From positions 1 through 46,866 of the forward strand of contig JAHHHU010000028.1 of assembly GCA_019359175.1 (NCBI GenBank): DNA of 46,866 nucleotides, read 5' to 3'. Position numbers and translations under genes: made by a program. Below the pieces are notes generated by a model. The model did no database searches and was not told the origin of the DNA. It worked only from the letters and a program-made list of their open reading frames with translations. Below, piece by piece: positions 9,081 through 17,836 of this stretch. The stretch's first letter is position 1, and every line of letters begins with the position of its first letter. This DNA comes from Phormidium tanganyikae FI6-MK23. Its GTDB lineage: Bacteria > Cyanobacteriota > Cyanobacteriia > Leptolyngbyales > Leptolyngbyaceae.

Positions 9081-9644
9081 ATGGTTCAGACTCCTGCAAA
9101 ACCCATCACGCTGGAAGAGTTTCTAAAGCTTCCAGAAACGAAGCCTGCAAGCGAATATGTTGATGGTCAAATTATTCAAAAGCCGATGCCTCAAGGAAAG
9201 CGCAGTGTCATTCAAGGAGAACTCACGCCCACAATTAATACGGTATTGAAACTGGAGCGATTGGGTCGCGCCTTCCCAGAGCTACGTTGTACGTTTGGTG
9301 GACGATCGACAGTTCCAGATGTGGCTGTGTTTACTTTGGATCGCATTCCTCGTGATGAAAACGGTGAAGTTGCGAACGCCTTCAGAATTGCACCGGATTG
9401 GACGATCGAGATTCTCTCTCCAGACCAAAGCCCAACCAAAGTGATCAAAAACATTCTGCACTGTATTGATCATCAAACTCAAATGGGTTGGTTGATTGAT
9501 CCCGAAGAAGAAGTTGTGTTTATTTATTTTTCCGATCGCACCATTCGATTTTTTGATATTCCAGAGCAATCTTTACCCGTGCCATCGTTTGCAAGCAATG
9601 TTCAGCTAACAGTCGGGGAGTTGTTCGGATGGTTGTCGGACTAG
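9081..9644 (+). CDS. Uma2 family endonuclease-like protein (DUF820), copy 2
   Basis: This 187-residue Uma2-family protein is a close paralogue of the gene at 5638. It shares QKPMP, PELRCTFGGRS, the P-D element VPDVAVFTLDRIPRDENGE, PDWTIEILSPDQ, KNILHC and the GWLIDPEEE end block. The fold is PD-(D/E)XK nuclease-like and the natural substrate is unknown. ATG 9081 is preferred over GTG 9072 because GGTGG lies just upstream and the N-terminus then aligns with copy 1; the alternative would add three residues. It follows gap1 after a hairpin and is convergent with the helicase gene. Confidence 0.87.
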   Translation: MVQTPAKPITLEEFLKLPETKPASEYVDGQIIQKPMPQGKRSVIQGELTPTINTVLKLERLGRAFPELRCTFGGRSTVPDVAVFTLDRIPRDENGEVANAFRIAPDWTIEILSPDQSPTKVIKNILHCIDHQTQMGWLIDPEEEVVFIYFSDRTIRFFDIPEQSLPVPSFASNVQLTVGELFGWLSD

Positions 9645-9671
9645 CTCAGACATCTCGGCTGACAATCTTCT

Positions 9672-11954
9672 CTAAAAGTCTACGTCATCATCATCATCTG
9701 ATTCACCGATTACAGAGAGCGGAAACTGTTGCTTTAAGGCGGGAATCACCGGGCAAGGTTTACGATCGTCTAAATTCTCCGGCTTATTCCAGCTAAACGG
9801 AGCCTGTTTTGCAGCAGACATCCACAATAATCGTTTCGCGCGTGTCATTGCAACATACAACAATCGAAACTCTTCTGCGGTTTTCAAATATTCGGCACGT
9901 TCCCAAGCTTCTTCGGTGTTCGGGATCGGCTCTTGATGAACTATCGCTCTAATTTGCGATCGCGCTACTTCAGACAAGGTGAAATCGCCGAGAAACTGCA
10001 TTGCTGGCGGAACGTAGAGCGATCCGGGAATCATGTTTTCGTGCAGGAATGGGATAAAAACATAGTCCCAGTCGAGTCCTTTCGCTTTGTGCATGGTGAT
10101 GACTGTAATCTGACTGGGACGAATATAGCGATCGTCATCTTCGGCTTCAACAGGTTCAAATCGCTCTGAGCTAACGATCTCATTCAAAACTTCTAACATT
10201 GCACTCAGAGAGTTCTCTCTTGTTTGCTGCATGATCCGTTCTGCTAACTTATCGGCTGTTGCAAGCTCTGTTTGCTCGTAGTTCAAGGTGTAAGCCAAGA
10301 ATGAAATTAATTGATAGAGCGGTAGTTCTAATCTCGCTCTGAGTAAGCTCGTACAAAAACGGCTTGCTTGTTGAACTTGCGGATCTTGTGGTGGATCAAG
10401 TGGAGCAGGATAAAGGAACTGTTCTGGGAATGTGATCAGTGCATTGAGGTCTTGATTTGGAATGATGCGACGATCGACAAACACAGACAATGCAGCTTTG
10501 AGATTATCCGGGGAATGAGGTCGATCGAGAAATTGCAGCAAAGACAGCATCTCGGCTGGAATGTGAGATTGTCGATCGCGCATTCCCACTTCAAACACAG
10601 ATATCTGCTCATCAAACCATCGTGCTAGTTCACGCGCGACAAATCGCCCTTGCTCATTGGTGCGAACTAACACCGCTGCCGATCGTTCTGGATAGTTCGT
10701 GAATAATGCGATCGCTCTTTTTCCAATCCATTCCACAGTTTGATGCACATCTTCGGGTGTGTGAATCTCAAAACCTAATCCTTCTGGACTGGGATTTGCA
10801 TCGGCTTGAGGATCGTTTGCCGAAACGGGATGAATCATCTGCGATCGGAATGGTGCAGCTTCATCTTTGCTGTAAGTTCGATTCACCCAGTTCAAGACAA
10901 AGTTTGCAGCTTCGAGAATGATTCGACTGCTGCGACCTGCTTGGTTCATTTCGGCAAGGCGATCTTCGATCGAACAAATCTGACAAAACTCTCGAAAGAA
11001 CACCGGATCAGCGGGTGTGAAGGTTGAGTTAATTGCTTGATTCGGATCGCCTACGCGCACTAAGTTCTGATTGTTCGATTCGGAAGGATCAGTGGCTAAT
11101 AGTTCTAATAGTTTCGTTTGTAGTGGGCTTGAATCTTGTGCTTCGTCTTCAAACACAGCGAACACTTGAGTTTGCCAACGCGATCGAATCGTTGGATGTT
11201 CCAACACTCGCAGCGCACCTAAAACCATCTCGTCATAATCAATGAAATTCCGGTTTTGCAATTGCAGTTGATATTGTTCATACAGTCCCGCAGCGATCGA
11301 CAAAATCGAATACTCATCTGCTGCAATTTGATTTCGCAAATCTTCCGGTAGCAATCCCGAACTTTTTGCTTCTCGAATCACAGTTTCAGCTAGTGCAGGT
11401 AACACTTCTGTTCGCAAAACGGCTTGTCTTCGCAGTCGTTCCGTTTCTTCTCCGTCGAACTGTTGCCCTTCTAATAAGCCTTGATATAAGTTCGGATTCT
11501 GTCCTAACCATTGTTCTACACTGGTGCGAATCAATCGATTTCCCTGTGTCGGTGTGATCAGAATTGAATCAGGATTAAAGCCCGATCGCTCTGGGGCACT
11601 TCGCGCGATCGACCAAGCGAGTCCATGTAGGGTATGAACGACAAAGCCACCTTGCGGTAAGCTCAGTTTTTTCAAATACTCGCGAATTTTCGATTTGATG
11701 TTTGCTGCTGCCGATCGCGTAAACGTCACAACGACTAATTGGCGGCGGCTGTGAAGTTGATATCGTGCGATCGCGACTGCTGCCGCGACTGCCATCCCGG
11801 TCGATTTTCCCGCTCCCGGAACTGCTGAGACTGCTAATCGTCCTTCTTGCCAATCTGCAATTTCTCGCTGTCCCGGACGCAGCGTACCTCGCAACGTCTG
11901 TAATAACTTCTCGCGAATCTCTAACACACTGGAAACAACAGGATCGGCAGTCAT
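9672..11954 (-). CDS. UvrD/Rep-like superfamily 1 ATP-dependent DNA helicase
   Basis: This 760-residue helicase shows the SF1A motifs in order. They are a Q-like GQREI (28-32), Walker A AVPGAGKST (44-52), motif Ia VVTFTRSAA, Walker B/motif II EDEAQD, and motif III VRVGDPNQAI. Motif V follows as VITMHKAKGLDWDYV, then motif VI LLYVAMTRAKRLLW. The DEAQD box and the TMHKAKGL element place it with UvrD/PcrA/Rep rather than RecB, and it has no visible nuclease domain at its C-terminus. It is longer than UvrD's core and lower in similarity, so its specific pathway (repair, recombination, replication restart) is not assignable. The C-terminal tail is acidic (ESDDDDDVDF). It is divergent from the DUF1824 gene with 72 bp between starts. 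Confidence 0.9.
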   Translation of the reverse strand: MTADPVVSSVLEIREKLLQTLRGTLRPGQREIADWQEGRLAVSAVPGAGKSTGMAVAAAVAIARYQLHSRRQLVVVTFTRSAAANIKSKIREYLKKLSLPQGGFVVHTLHGLAWSIARSAPERSGFNPDSILITPTQGNRLIRTSVEQWLGQNPNLYQGLLEGQQFDGEETERLRRQAVLRTEVLPALAETVIREAKSSGLLPEDLRNQIAADEYSILSIAAGLYEQYQLQLQNRNFIDYDEMVLGALRVLEHPTIRSRWQTQVFAVFEDEAQDSSPLQTKLLELLATDPSESNNQNLVRVGDPNQAINSTFTPADPVFFREFCQICSIEDRLAEMNQAGRSSRIILEAANFVLNWVNRTYSKDEAAPFRSQMIHPVSANDPQADANPSPEGLGFEIHTPEDVHQTVEWIGKRAIALFTNYPERSAAVLVRTNEQGRFVARELARWFDEQISVFEVGMRDRQSHIPAEMLSLLQFLDRPHSPDNLKAALSVFVDRRIIPNQDLNALITFPEQFLYPAPLDPPQDPQVQQASRFCTSLLRARLELPLYQLISFLAYTLNYEQTELATADKLAERIMQQTRENSLSAMLEVLNEIVSSERFEPVEAEDDDRYIRPSQITVITMHKAKGLDWDYVFIPFLHENMIPGSLYVPPAMQFLGDFTLSEVARSQIRAIVHQEPIPNTEEAWERAEYLKTAEEFRLLYVAMTRAKRLLWMSAAKQAPFSWNKPENLDDRKPCPVIPALKQQFPLSVIGESDDDDDVDF

Positions 11955-12026
11955 AAGCGTTTAGGTAGTTTGTACTACTACTTTAAGCGGTAAACTTGTT
12001 CGATCGTAGACCTTAAACCGAAATTC

Positions 12027-12416
12027 ATGACGCGATCGGAAGCTGAAACTATTTTGCGACAATTTATCTGTACCGATCCATCTGCTCAACCGCTCGATTA
12101 TGCAGCGATTCGAGAAGCAGTTTTGTTGGTAGCGGATTTGTCTGACTATCAGATTGTTGGAATTTGCGCGGAAACCGCTGAGGAAGGACTTCGGGCGCTT
12201 TCTAGCTATCTCAAAGCATTGGACTATGAAGCTCCAGAGACGCGATCAATTGCAGGTGTGATCTACATTAAGTTCAATCCGTTGACGGGTCGATCGCACA
12301 TTGAACCCTACACTGGAGAGCATCGCGGCGTATTAGTGTCCTGCCAATCTGCCTACGATGATGGCGTGAATGAAACATTCGGACATTTGCCGCTTGATCT
12401 ATTCGAGCAAAACTAA
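12027..12416 (+). CDS. DUF1824 family protein
   Basis: This 129-residue protein matches the DUF1824 family, small soluble proteins found essentially only in cyanobacteria and plastid-bearing relatives; function unknown. Family features seen are SDYQIVGICAETAEEGLRAL in the first half and GVIYIKFNPLTGRSHIEPY, followed by GEHRGVLVSCQS. There is no signal peptide or membrane helix. The start is the ATG that gives the full family length. The stop codon lies inside the terminator shared with the convergent sugar-binding protein gene. Confidence 0.85.
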   Translation: MTRSEAETILRQFICTDPSAQPLDYAAIREAVLLVADLSDYQIVGICAETAEEGLRALSSYLKALDYEAPETRSIAGVIYIKFNPLTGRSHIEPYTGEHRGVLVSCQSAYDDGVNETFGHLPLDLFEQN

Positions 12417-12443
12417 ACCCAGATCGAAGACCAACCTGGGTTT
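12415..12443. terminator. Bidirectional intrinsic terminator between convergent genes
   Basis: AAACCCAG (12415-12422) and CTGGGTTT (12436-12443) are perfect inverted repeats. A short T-run follows on the plus side and A-richness precedes on the other, so the hairpin can end both the DUF1824 transcript and the sugar-binding protein transcript. Confidence 0.75.
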
Positions 12444-12448
12444 TAGCT

Positions 12449-13720
12449 CTACTTAAAAATCAGATCAAGTCGCCGCTGTGAAGCTTTCAGCGCTTCTTCT
12501 GGTGTGGCACGATCGAGCAATGTCGCCTCGATCGCGCGTCCCAAATTATCCGAAATCCGGTTATACCCCGGAAAAATCGGACGCGATCGCCCAAACTTCG
12601 CCTGACCTAAAAACACATCGACCGCAGGCTGTTTCGCTCGGAACGCTTTGTAAGCCTGACTTTCTCGTGATTTCAAATTCGTTGGTAAATAGCCTGTCCC
12701 GATCGCCCATTCCGTCTGAAATTCCTCGCTCATTACAAATTTTGCAAATTCAAATGCGGCTTGTTCTCGCTCTGGGTTTGATTTGAACAGGAATAAATTC
12801 TCACCCCCGATCGCAGTTCCTGGTTGCGTCCCTGTCGGAATCGGCAACACCCCAAAATCAACCTTTGTCGTCTGCAATTGTCCGAGTGTCCAAGGCCCTG
12901 AAAGCTGCATCGCAACTTTACCTGCCAGAAATCCATCAAGTTCATATCCGCGTTCTGGTTGAGACAGAATTGCAGAACCATCTTTGATCAGGTCGCGCCA
13001 GAGTTGTAAAGCTGCGATCGCTCCCGGATTCAATATATTGACTCCGCTTTGTGCCTCCAACACTCCACCCCCACTAAACATAAACGGGAGCCAAGTAAAG
13101 ACTGTCCATTCCCCTTTGCCCAACGGTAAAAGCATTCCATGTTGATCTGCTTTTCCATCTCCGTTGGTGTCGCGAGTCAATTGTTTCGCTACTTGCCGAA
13201 ATTCTGTCCAAGTTTTCGGGAGTTCCGTCACGCCTGCTGCTTTGAACAAACTCGGACGATAGTAGATGCCGACATTGTTCGTCCCAAAGGGAATCGACCA
13301 CGTTTTACCTTCGTATTGCATCGTATTGAGCAAAGCGGGATCGAGTTCAGATTTAACGGTTGAAGTTGCGAGAAAATCATCGATCGACCTTAGCGCATCC
13401 AATTCCACCAGTTGCCCAGTCAGCATCGGAGCGAACCACAACATATCCGGTGCAGCATTTCCGACGACTGCCGCGAGAATTTTCGGCATTTGCTGATCGC
13501 CCTGTCCGACGTAGAGCGATTCGACCTGGATGTTAGGATTTTTTTGATTAAAGCGATCGACTAATTTCTGCAAAACATCTCGATTCGGGGGCGGGTTCAC
13601 GCCTTGCCACAGAGTTAAGCGAATCACGTTTGAGGATTGAGCAGGCTGACACGCAAAGAGCGTGAGACAAAGCGCGATCGTAAAAACAAATTTCAGCAAA
13701 GGTGAAAACCGCAGCGGCAT
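12449..13720 (-). CDS. ABC sugar transporter substrate-binding lipoprotein (family 1)
   Basis: This 423-residue extracytoplasmic solute-binding protein has a lipoprotein signal peptide with lipobox LFAC and the modified Cys at 24. The mature part opens with IRLTLWQGVNPPP and has FNQKNPNIQVES, AAPDMLWF, GIYYRPSLFKAAGV..LPKTWTEFRQVAKQL, and the late block FLAGKVAMQLSGPW. All are typical of MalE/UgpB-like carbohydrate-binding proteins. The sugar is unknown. It faces the second binding protein divergently, with only 37 bp between starts, implying a shared regulatory region. It has no permease or ATPase on its own side. Confidence 0.9.
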   Translation of the reverse strand: MPLRFSPLLKFVFTIALCLTLFACQPAQSSNVIRLTLWQGVNPPPNRDVLQKLVDRFNQKNPNIQVESLYVGQGDQQMPKILAAVVGNAAPDMLWFAPMLTGQLVELDALRSIDDFLATSTVKSELDPALLNTMQYEGKTWSIPFGTNNVGIYYRPSLFKAAGVTELPKTWTEFRQVAKQLTRDTNGDGKADQHGMLLPLGKGEWTVFTWLPFMFSGGGVLEAQSGVNILNPGAIAALQLWRDLIKDGSAILSQPERGYELDGFLAGKVAMQLSGPWTLGQLQTTKVDFGVLPIPTGTQPGTAIGGENLFLFKSNPEREQAAFEFAKFVMSEEFQTEWAIGTGYLPTNLKSRESQAYKAFRAKQPAVDVFLGQAKFGRSRPIFPGYNRISDNLGRAIEATLLDRATPEEALKASQRRLDLIFK

Positions 13721-13757
13721 GATTAGGATGAAAGAATTATGAATCTCTGATTAGTGT

Positions 13758-14999
13758 ATGAGAAAGTTGATCTCAAGTTCGATCACGATTGGTTTACTCT
13801 TCTTCACAGTCAGTTGTCGATCGGGTTCTACAAATCAAGTCGAAATTACTCTAAGCGGTTGGCAAAGCAATCCAAATGAAGGCAAATTACTCGATAAAGT
13901 AATTCGAGAATTTGAGGCAAAAAATCCAACGATCAAAGTAAAGCGAGAAGTGATCAACAGTCAATATATGGACGTAATCAGAACTCGCTTGATCGGAGAA
14001 GTTGCCCCAGATGTTTTCTATTTAGAAGCATTTGAAGCCCCAACCTTAATCAAATACGGTGTCTTAGAGCCGCTGAATTCTTATATTAAACCAGACTTCA
14101 AACTGAATGATTTTGAACCCAGTCTATTGAATGCATTTAAGCAAAATGGAAACGTCTACGGAATTCCAAAAGACTTTTCAACATTGGCATTGTTTTACAA
14201 TTCAACTGCTTTGAAAAATGCGGGAATCACTCAGCCACCGAAAACATGGGATGAATTGAGGAAAGCGGCGAAGAAATTAACGATCGAGAAAAACGGCAAA
14301 GTCGAACAGTATGGAATGGGCGTTGTTCCAGAATTACCGCGCCAAACTTTTATGATCAAAGCCTTTGGCGGGAAGCTTGTCGATCGAAACAACTACGCTT
14401 CATTTGCGAGTCCCAATGGGCTTGAAGGATTACAGCTTGTAATTGATCAATATCGACGCGATCGTACTGCGGCTCAAGCTTCCGATGTTGGTGCAAACTC
14501 AAACAGTGAATCCTTTGGGCAAGGACGAGTTGCAATGACGCTCGATGGCGCTTGGGCGATTCCCTATCTCAAAGAAACCTTTCCAAACCTGAAATTCCAA
14601 ACTGCCGAAGTTCCGAAAATTAACGATCGACAAGGCACGATGCTCTATACGGTTGCTTATGTGATGAATTGGCAATCCAAACAAAAAGAAGCATCTTGGA
14701 AATTGATTCAATTTCTGACCAATGAATCCGGAATGAAGACTTGGGCAAATCAAGGAGTTGCATTACCTTCGCGTCGATCGGTGTTAGCGGGAATGAAATA
14801 TGATCGTAATCCAATTTATTCACCATTTGTTTCAGGCGCAAAATATGGAACGATTTGGCAAGCAGGTGAAACTTTACCGACAATTATGACCAGTTTTAAC
14901 AATCAATTTGTCAGCGCGTTGCTCGGACAGCAGCCCCTACCTGATGCAATGAAACGCGCTCAAGAAACTGCAAATCGAGAAATTTATCTATCGAATTAG
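13758..14999 (+). CDS. ABC sugar transporter substrate-binding lipoprotein, first gene of a three-gene operon
   Basis: This 413-residue family 1 solute-binding protein has a lipobox ending at Cys20 (TVSC). Landmarks are ITLSGWQSNP, FEAKNPTIKVKRE, APDVFYLEAFEAP, GVLEPLN, PKDFSTLALFYN, AGITQPPKTWDELRKAAKKL and the late block GRVAMTLDGAWAIPYLK. It delivers a carbohydrate to the two permeases that follow with 2-bp gaps, so the three genes are one transcript. Compared by eye with its neighbours the operon is richer in A+T. It is similar in architecture but not closely similar in sequence to the divergent protein at 12449, suggesting different sugars or partners. Confidence 0.92.
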   Translation: MRKLISSSITIGLLFFTVSCRSGSTNQVEITLSGWQSNPNEGKLLDKVIREFEAKNPTIKVKREVINSQYMDVIRTRLIGEVAPDVFYLEAFEAPTLIKYGVLEPLNSYIKPDFKLNDFEPSLLNAFKQNGNVYGIPKDFSTLALFYNSTALKNAGITQPPKTWDELRKAAKKLTIEKNGKVEQYGMGVVPELPRQTFMIKAFGGKLVDRNNYASFASPNGLEGLQLVIDQYRRDRTAAQASDVGANSNSESFGQGRVAMTLDGAWAIPYLKETFPNLKFQTAEVPKINDRQGTMLYTVAYVMNWQSKQKEASWKLIQFLTNESGMKTWANQGVALPSRRSVLAGMKYDRNPIYSPFVSGAKYGTIWQAGETLPTIMTSFNNQFVSALLGQQPLPDAMKRAQETANREIYLSN

Positions 15000-15001
15000 C
15001 A

Positions 15002-15889
15002 ATGATATTGAAACAGAAATCTAGAGATGCCTTATTCGGTTATGCCTTTATGACACCGACCATTATTATCTTAGGTGTCTTTCTGGTGTTGCCGATCGTT
15101 TGTGCGATCGTACTCGCTTTCTATCGTGTTCAACTCCTGGGCGAAGTCGATTTCCGCTTTGCTGGATTGAGAAACTTTATTCGGATTCGAGAGGATGAAC
15201 GAGTCTGGATCGCACTTACAAATACAATTCAATATGTTCTAATCGTCGTTCCAGCTCAAACGATTCTCGCGCTTGTTCTCGCATTATTATTAAACGCCAA
15301 AATTCGTGGTAGAAGCTGGTTTCGAATCGTATTCTTCTTACCGACCGTTACATCATCTGCGGTTCTCACATTGATTTTCATGTGGATTTATAACTCAAAT
15401 GGATTGTTAAATAACTTTCTAAGTTTCGTCGGGCTACCCACTTACAATTGGCTTGGCGATCCACAAGTTGCACTCAAAGGAATCATGTTGATGAATATCT
15501 GGGCAACTGCGCCATTGTTTATGGTGATTTATTTAGCAGCGCTGCAAGATATTCCAGAAAGTTTATACGAAGCCGCTTCAATCGATGGTGCAACCACTTG
15601 GGAAAAGTTTTGGTGTATTACGCTGCCATTTCTGAAACCTGTCACATTTTTTGTAATTACTATCGGGATTATGGGCACATTCCAATTGTTCGATCAATCC
15701 TACATCTTCTCAAATGGATCGGGCGGGCCTGATAACGCAACATTAACGATCGTACTTTTAATCTATCAGTATGCTTTCAACAGCTTAGATATGGGATACG
15801 CTCTTGCTCTAACGCTGATTCTTGCACTTGTAATTATGTTAGCCACTTTGATTCAACGCTATTTCTTTAGAGAAGAGAGCTTAGATTAA
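15002..15889 (+). CDS. Carbohydrate ABC transporter permease, MalF/UgpA type
   Basis: This 295-residue inner-membrane permease has six predicted helices. The N-terminal block DALFGYAFMTPTIIILGVFLVLPI is typical of the MalF/UgpA/LacF family. The EAA loop reads ESLYEAASIDGATTWEKFWCITLPFLKP, matching the EAA---G---------I-LP consensus that contacts the ATPase. It pairs with the next gene to form the channel. The start ATG lies two bases after the stop of the binding-protein gene, and the gene is followed after two bases by the partner permease. Confidence 0.93.
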   Translation: MILKQKSRDALFGYAFMTPTIIILGVFLVLPIVCAIVLAFYRVQLLGEVDFRFAGLRNFIRIREDERVWIALTNTIQYVLIVVPAQTILALVLALLLNAKIRGRSWFRIVFFLPTVTSSAVLTLIFMWIYNSNGLLNNFLSFVGLPTYNWLGDPQVALKGIMLMNIWATAPLFMVIYLAALQDIPESLYEAASIDGATTWEKFWCITLPFLKPVTFFVITIGIMGTFQLFDQSYIFSNGSGGPDNATLTIVLLIYQYAFNSLDMGYALALTLILALVIMLATLIQRYFFREESLD

Positions 15890-15891
15890 TT

Positions 15892-16728
15892 ATGCTAAAA
15901 GCGAATACATTTCGATGGTGGATTTGGTTGATGTATGGCGGGTTGATTATTTATGCGATCGTCACTTTCATTCCTTTCCTATGGGCACTATCCGCCTCAT
16001 TCAAACCACTTTCAGAAATTTCAGCGAGCGGAACTAATTTCATTCCAAAAGAATTCACGCTTGAGAACTATAGACAAATCTTCTCACAGGAACCTCTATT
16101 TGGAAGATGGTTATTCAACAGTGCGATCGTTGCCATTCTCGTCACGCTATTCAACTTGTTATTTAACTCAATGGCAGGATACGCCCTCGCGAGAATCCGA
16201 TTTCCTGGAAACCGTTTATTCTTCTTTCTAATTCTGGCTGTTCTTGTTGTTCCGGCTCAAATCACATTACTTCCCAGGTTTTTGATTCTTAAATCTCTAG
16301 GTTGGTTAAATTCCTATCAAGGATTGGTCGTTCCAACAATGGTGAACGCAACTTTCATCTTTATGATGCGGCAGTTTTTTATCAACTTCCCAAAAGAACT
16401 AGAAGAAGCCGCGCAACTCGATGGACTCAACCGCTTTGAAACCTTTTTTCAAATTGTTTTACCGTTAGCAAAACCTGCTCTTGCCGCACAAACGATTTTT
16501 ATCTTCATGTCATCCTGGAACGAATTTCTACTGCCGCTTGTCGTAATGTCAAATCCCGAAATGTTTACCTTATCGATCGGCTTAAACGCCTTCAAAGGAC
16601 AATACGTAACGTTCTGGAATTACATCATGGCAGCTTCGATGGTCTTCACCCTTCCCGCCCTCGTTATCTATGCGTTCTTCAATCGCTATTTCATTCAGGG
16701 TGTAACCTTCACCGGAGGCAAATCGTAA
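15892..16728 (+). CDS. Carbohydrate ABC transporter permease, MalG/UgpE type
   Basis: This 278-residue inner-membrane permease is the second half of the channel. It shows the MalG-family layout: an N-terminal helix, the FIPFLWALSASFKPLSEI block, FTLENYRQIF, and the EAA loop KELEEAAQLDGLNRFETFFQIVLPLAKP. It ends with the family's QRG-like FIQGVTFTGGKS. No ATP-binding gene follows; cyanobacteria and many other bacteria often encode one shared MsiK/UgpC-type ATPase elsewhere, which would explain the absence. The next gene, yebC, begins after 43 bp and probably has its own promoter. Confidence 0.92.
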   Translation: MLKANTFRWWIWLMYGGLIIYAIVTFIPFLWALSASFKPLSEISASGTNFIPKEFTLENYRQIFSQEPLFGRWLFNSAIVAILVTLFNLLFNSMAGYALARIRFPGNRLFFFLILAVLVVPAQITLLPRFLILKSLGWLNSYQGLVVPTMVNATFIFMMRQFFINFPKELEEAAQLDGLNRFETFFQIVLPLAKPALAAQTIFIFMSSWNEFLLPLVVMSNPEMFTLSIGLNAFKGQYVTFWNYIMAASMVFTLPALVIYAFFNRYFIQGVTFTGGKS

Positions 16729-16771
16729 CTTTTTCGATATCCTATAAATCGCACTTGTTTCGATTTCAGGT

Positions 16772-17572
16772 ATGGCAGGACATAGTAAGTGGGCGAACAT
16801 TAAGCGCCAAAAAGCCAGAGTAGATGCCAAAAGAGCCAACGTTTTCACCAAAGTTTCGCGTGAAATCATCGTCGCGGCTCGTAATGGTGTTCCCGATCCC
16901 ACTGGCAACTTTCAACTCAGAACCGCGATCGAAAAAGCCAAAGCCGCAGGCATCCCCAACGAAAACATCGATCGCGCGATCGCCAAAGGTGCTGGCAAAC
17001 TTGGTGCTGATGCCGCACTCGAATCGATTCAATACGAAGGCTACGGAGCAGGCGGAGTCGCAGTTCTAATCGAAGCCCTTACCGATAACCGCAATCGTAC
17101 CGCCGCTGACTTACGAGAAGCCTTTAGCAAAAATGGCGGTAATTTAGGCGAAATGGGCTGCGTCGGCTGGATGTTTGAGCAGAAGGGCATCGTTGAATTG
17201 TCTTTCGCTCCACAGAAACGTGGGCGCAAAATTGAAGAAATCTCGATCGACGAAGAAAGCCTACTCGAAGCTTGTCTCGAAGGCGGAGCCGACTCCTACG
17301 AACTGATTGATACCGAAGACGGACAAGCCGCAGAAATCTTCACCGTAGTCGAAAACTTGGAAGCTCTCAGCCAAAGTTTCAAAGACCAAGGCTATACGGT
17401 TACTCAAGTCGAACTGCGCTGGATTCCTCAGAACACGATCGAAGTCACCAACCCTGACCATGTTCGATCGCTTCTCAAACTCATGGACGCACTCGATTCC
17501 CTTGATGATGTCCAAAACGCTACCGCAAACTTTGACATTGCCGAAGAATTGATGCTGGCAGCGATCGCGTAA
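16772..17572 (+). CDS. yebC: YebC/PmpR (TACO1) family protein
   Basis: This 266-residue protein has the signature N-terminus MAGHSKWANIKRQKARVDAKR and the three-domain YebC architecture, including GYGAGGVAVLIEALTDNRNRT and NGGNLGEMGCVGWMF. Members were described as DNA-binding regulators; more recent work on YebC and mitochondrial TACO1 links them to translation of difficult sequences such as proline runs. The family call is certain but which role applies here is not. The protein is slightly longer than usual because of a charged insertion around APQKRGRKIEE. A minus-strand terminator hairpin abuts its stop codon. Confidence 0.93.
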   Translation: MAGHSKWANIKRQKARVDAKRANVFTKVSREIIVAARNGVPDPTGNFQLRTAIEKAKAAGIPNENIDRAIAKGAGKLGADAALESIQYEGYGAGGVAVLIEALTDNRNRTAADLREAFSKNGGNLGEMGCVGWMFEQKGIVELSFAPQKRGRKIEEISIDEESLLEACLEGGADSYELIDTEDGQAAEIFTVVENLEALSQSFKDQGYTVTQVELRWIPQNTIEVTNPDHVRSLLKLMDALDSLDDVQNATANFDIAEELMLAAIA

Positions 17573-17660
17573 AAAAGCCCCGGCGGGTCACTGGATGCTC
17601 CTATCCAGAAACCTTCGGGGTGTCTGTGCTCTATTCAATCTCTAGGATAGAGTCAGATCC
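17571..17660 (-). ncRNA. Candidate small RNA 3' end with orphan intrinsic terminator
   Basis: Read on the minus strand, this stretch folds into two hairpins. The first is CTCTAT/ATAGAG (17652-17629) with a 12-nt loop. The second is a compound hairpin with outer arms CCCCG/CGGGG (17620-17616 with 17582-17578), an inner 6-bp stem CTGGAT/ATCCAG and an AGGAGC loop. The latter is followed directly by a run of six T (17576-17571), the hallmark of an intrinsic terminator for a minus-strand transcript. No minus-strand gene lies upstream within the spacer or the next gene, so a short noncoding RNA starting somewhere around 17690-17830 is the simplest explanation. No convincing promoter was identified and no known RNA family was assigned. 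The 5' end given here is arbitrary. Confidence 0.4.
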
Positions 17661-17836
17661 TCCTCCCCCACTCATCCAGCACGCTCATTCAATCGGGTGA
17701 ATTTCAAATCGCTAAAAGGTCGCAGAATCAGCCGATCTGCTGGATTCCACTGAGAAATTTAGCGGGCGTACTATTGAGTTAATTGCTCACATCGGAAATA
17801 TACGCGACAATAGTTGTAAAGTTTCGTATCACGGGT

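Noticed and set aside
17573-17625. Plus-strand terminator of yebC
   Set aside because: The hairpin is real but the T-run lies on the minus-strand side; on the plus strand TGTCTGTG follows, so it does not fit as a plus-strand intrinsic terminator.
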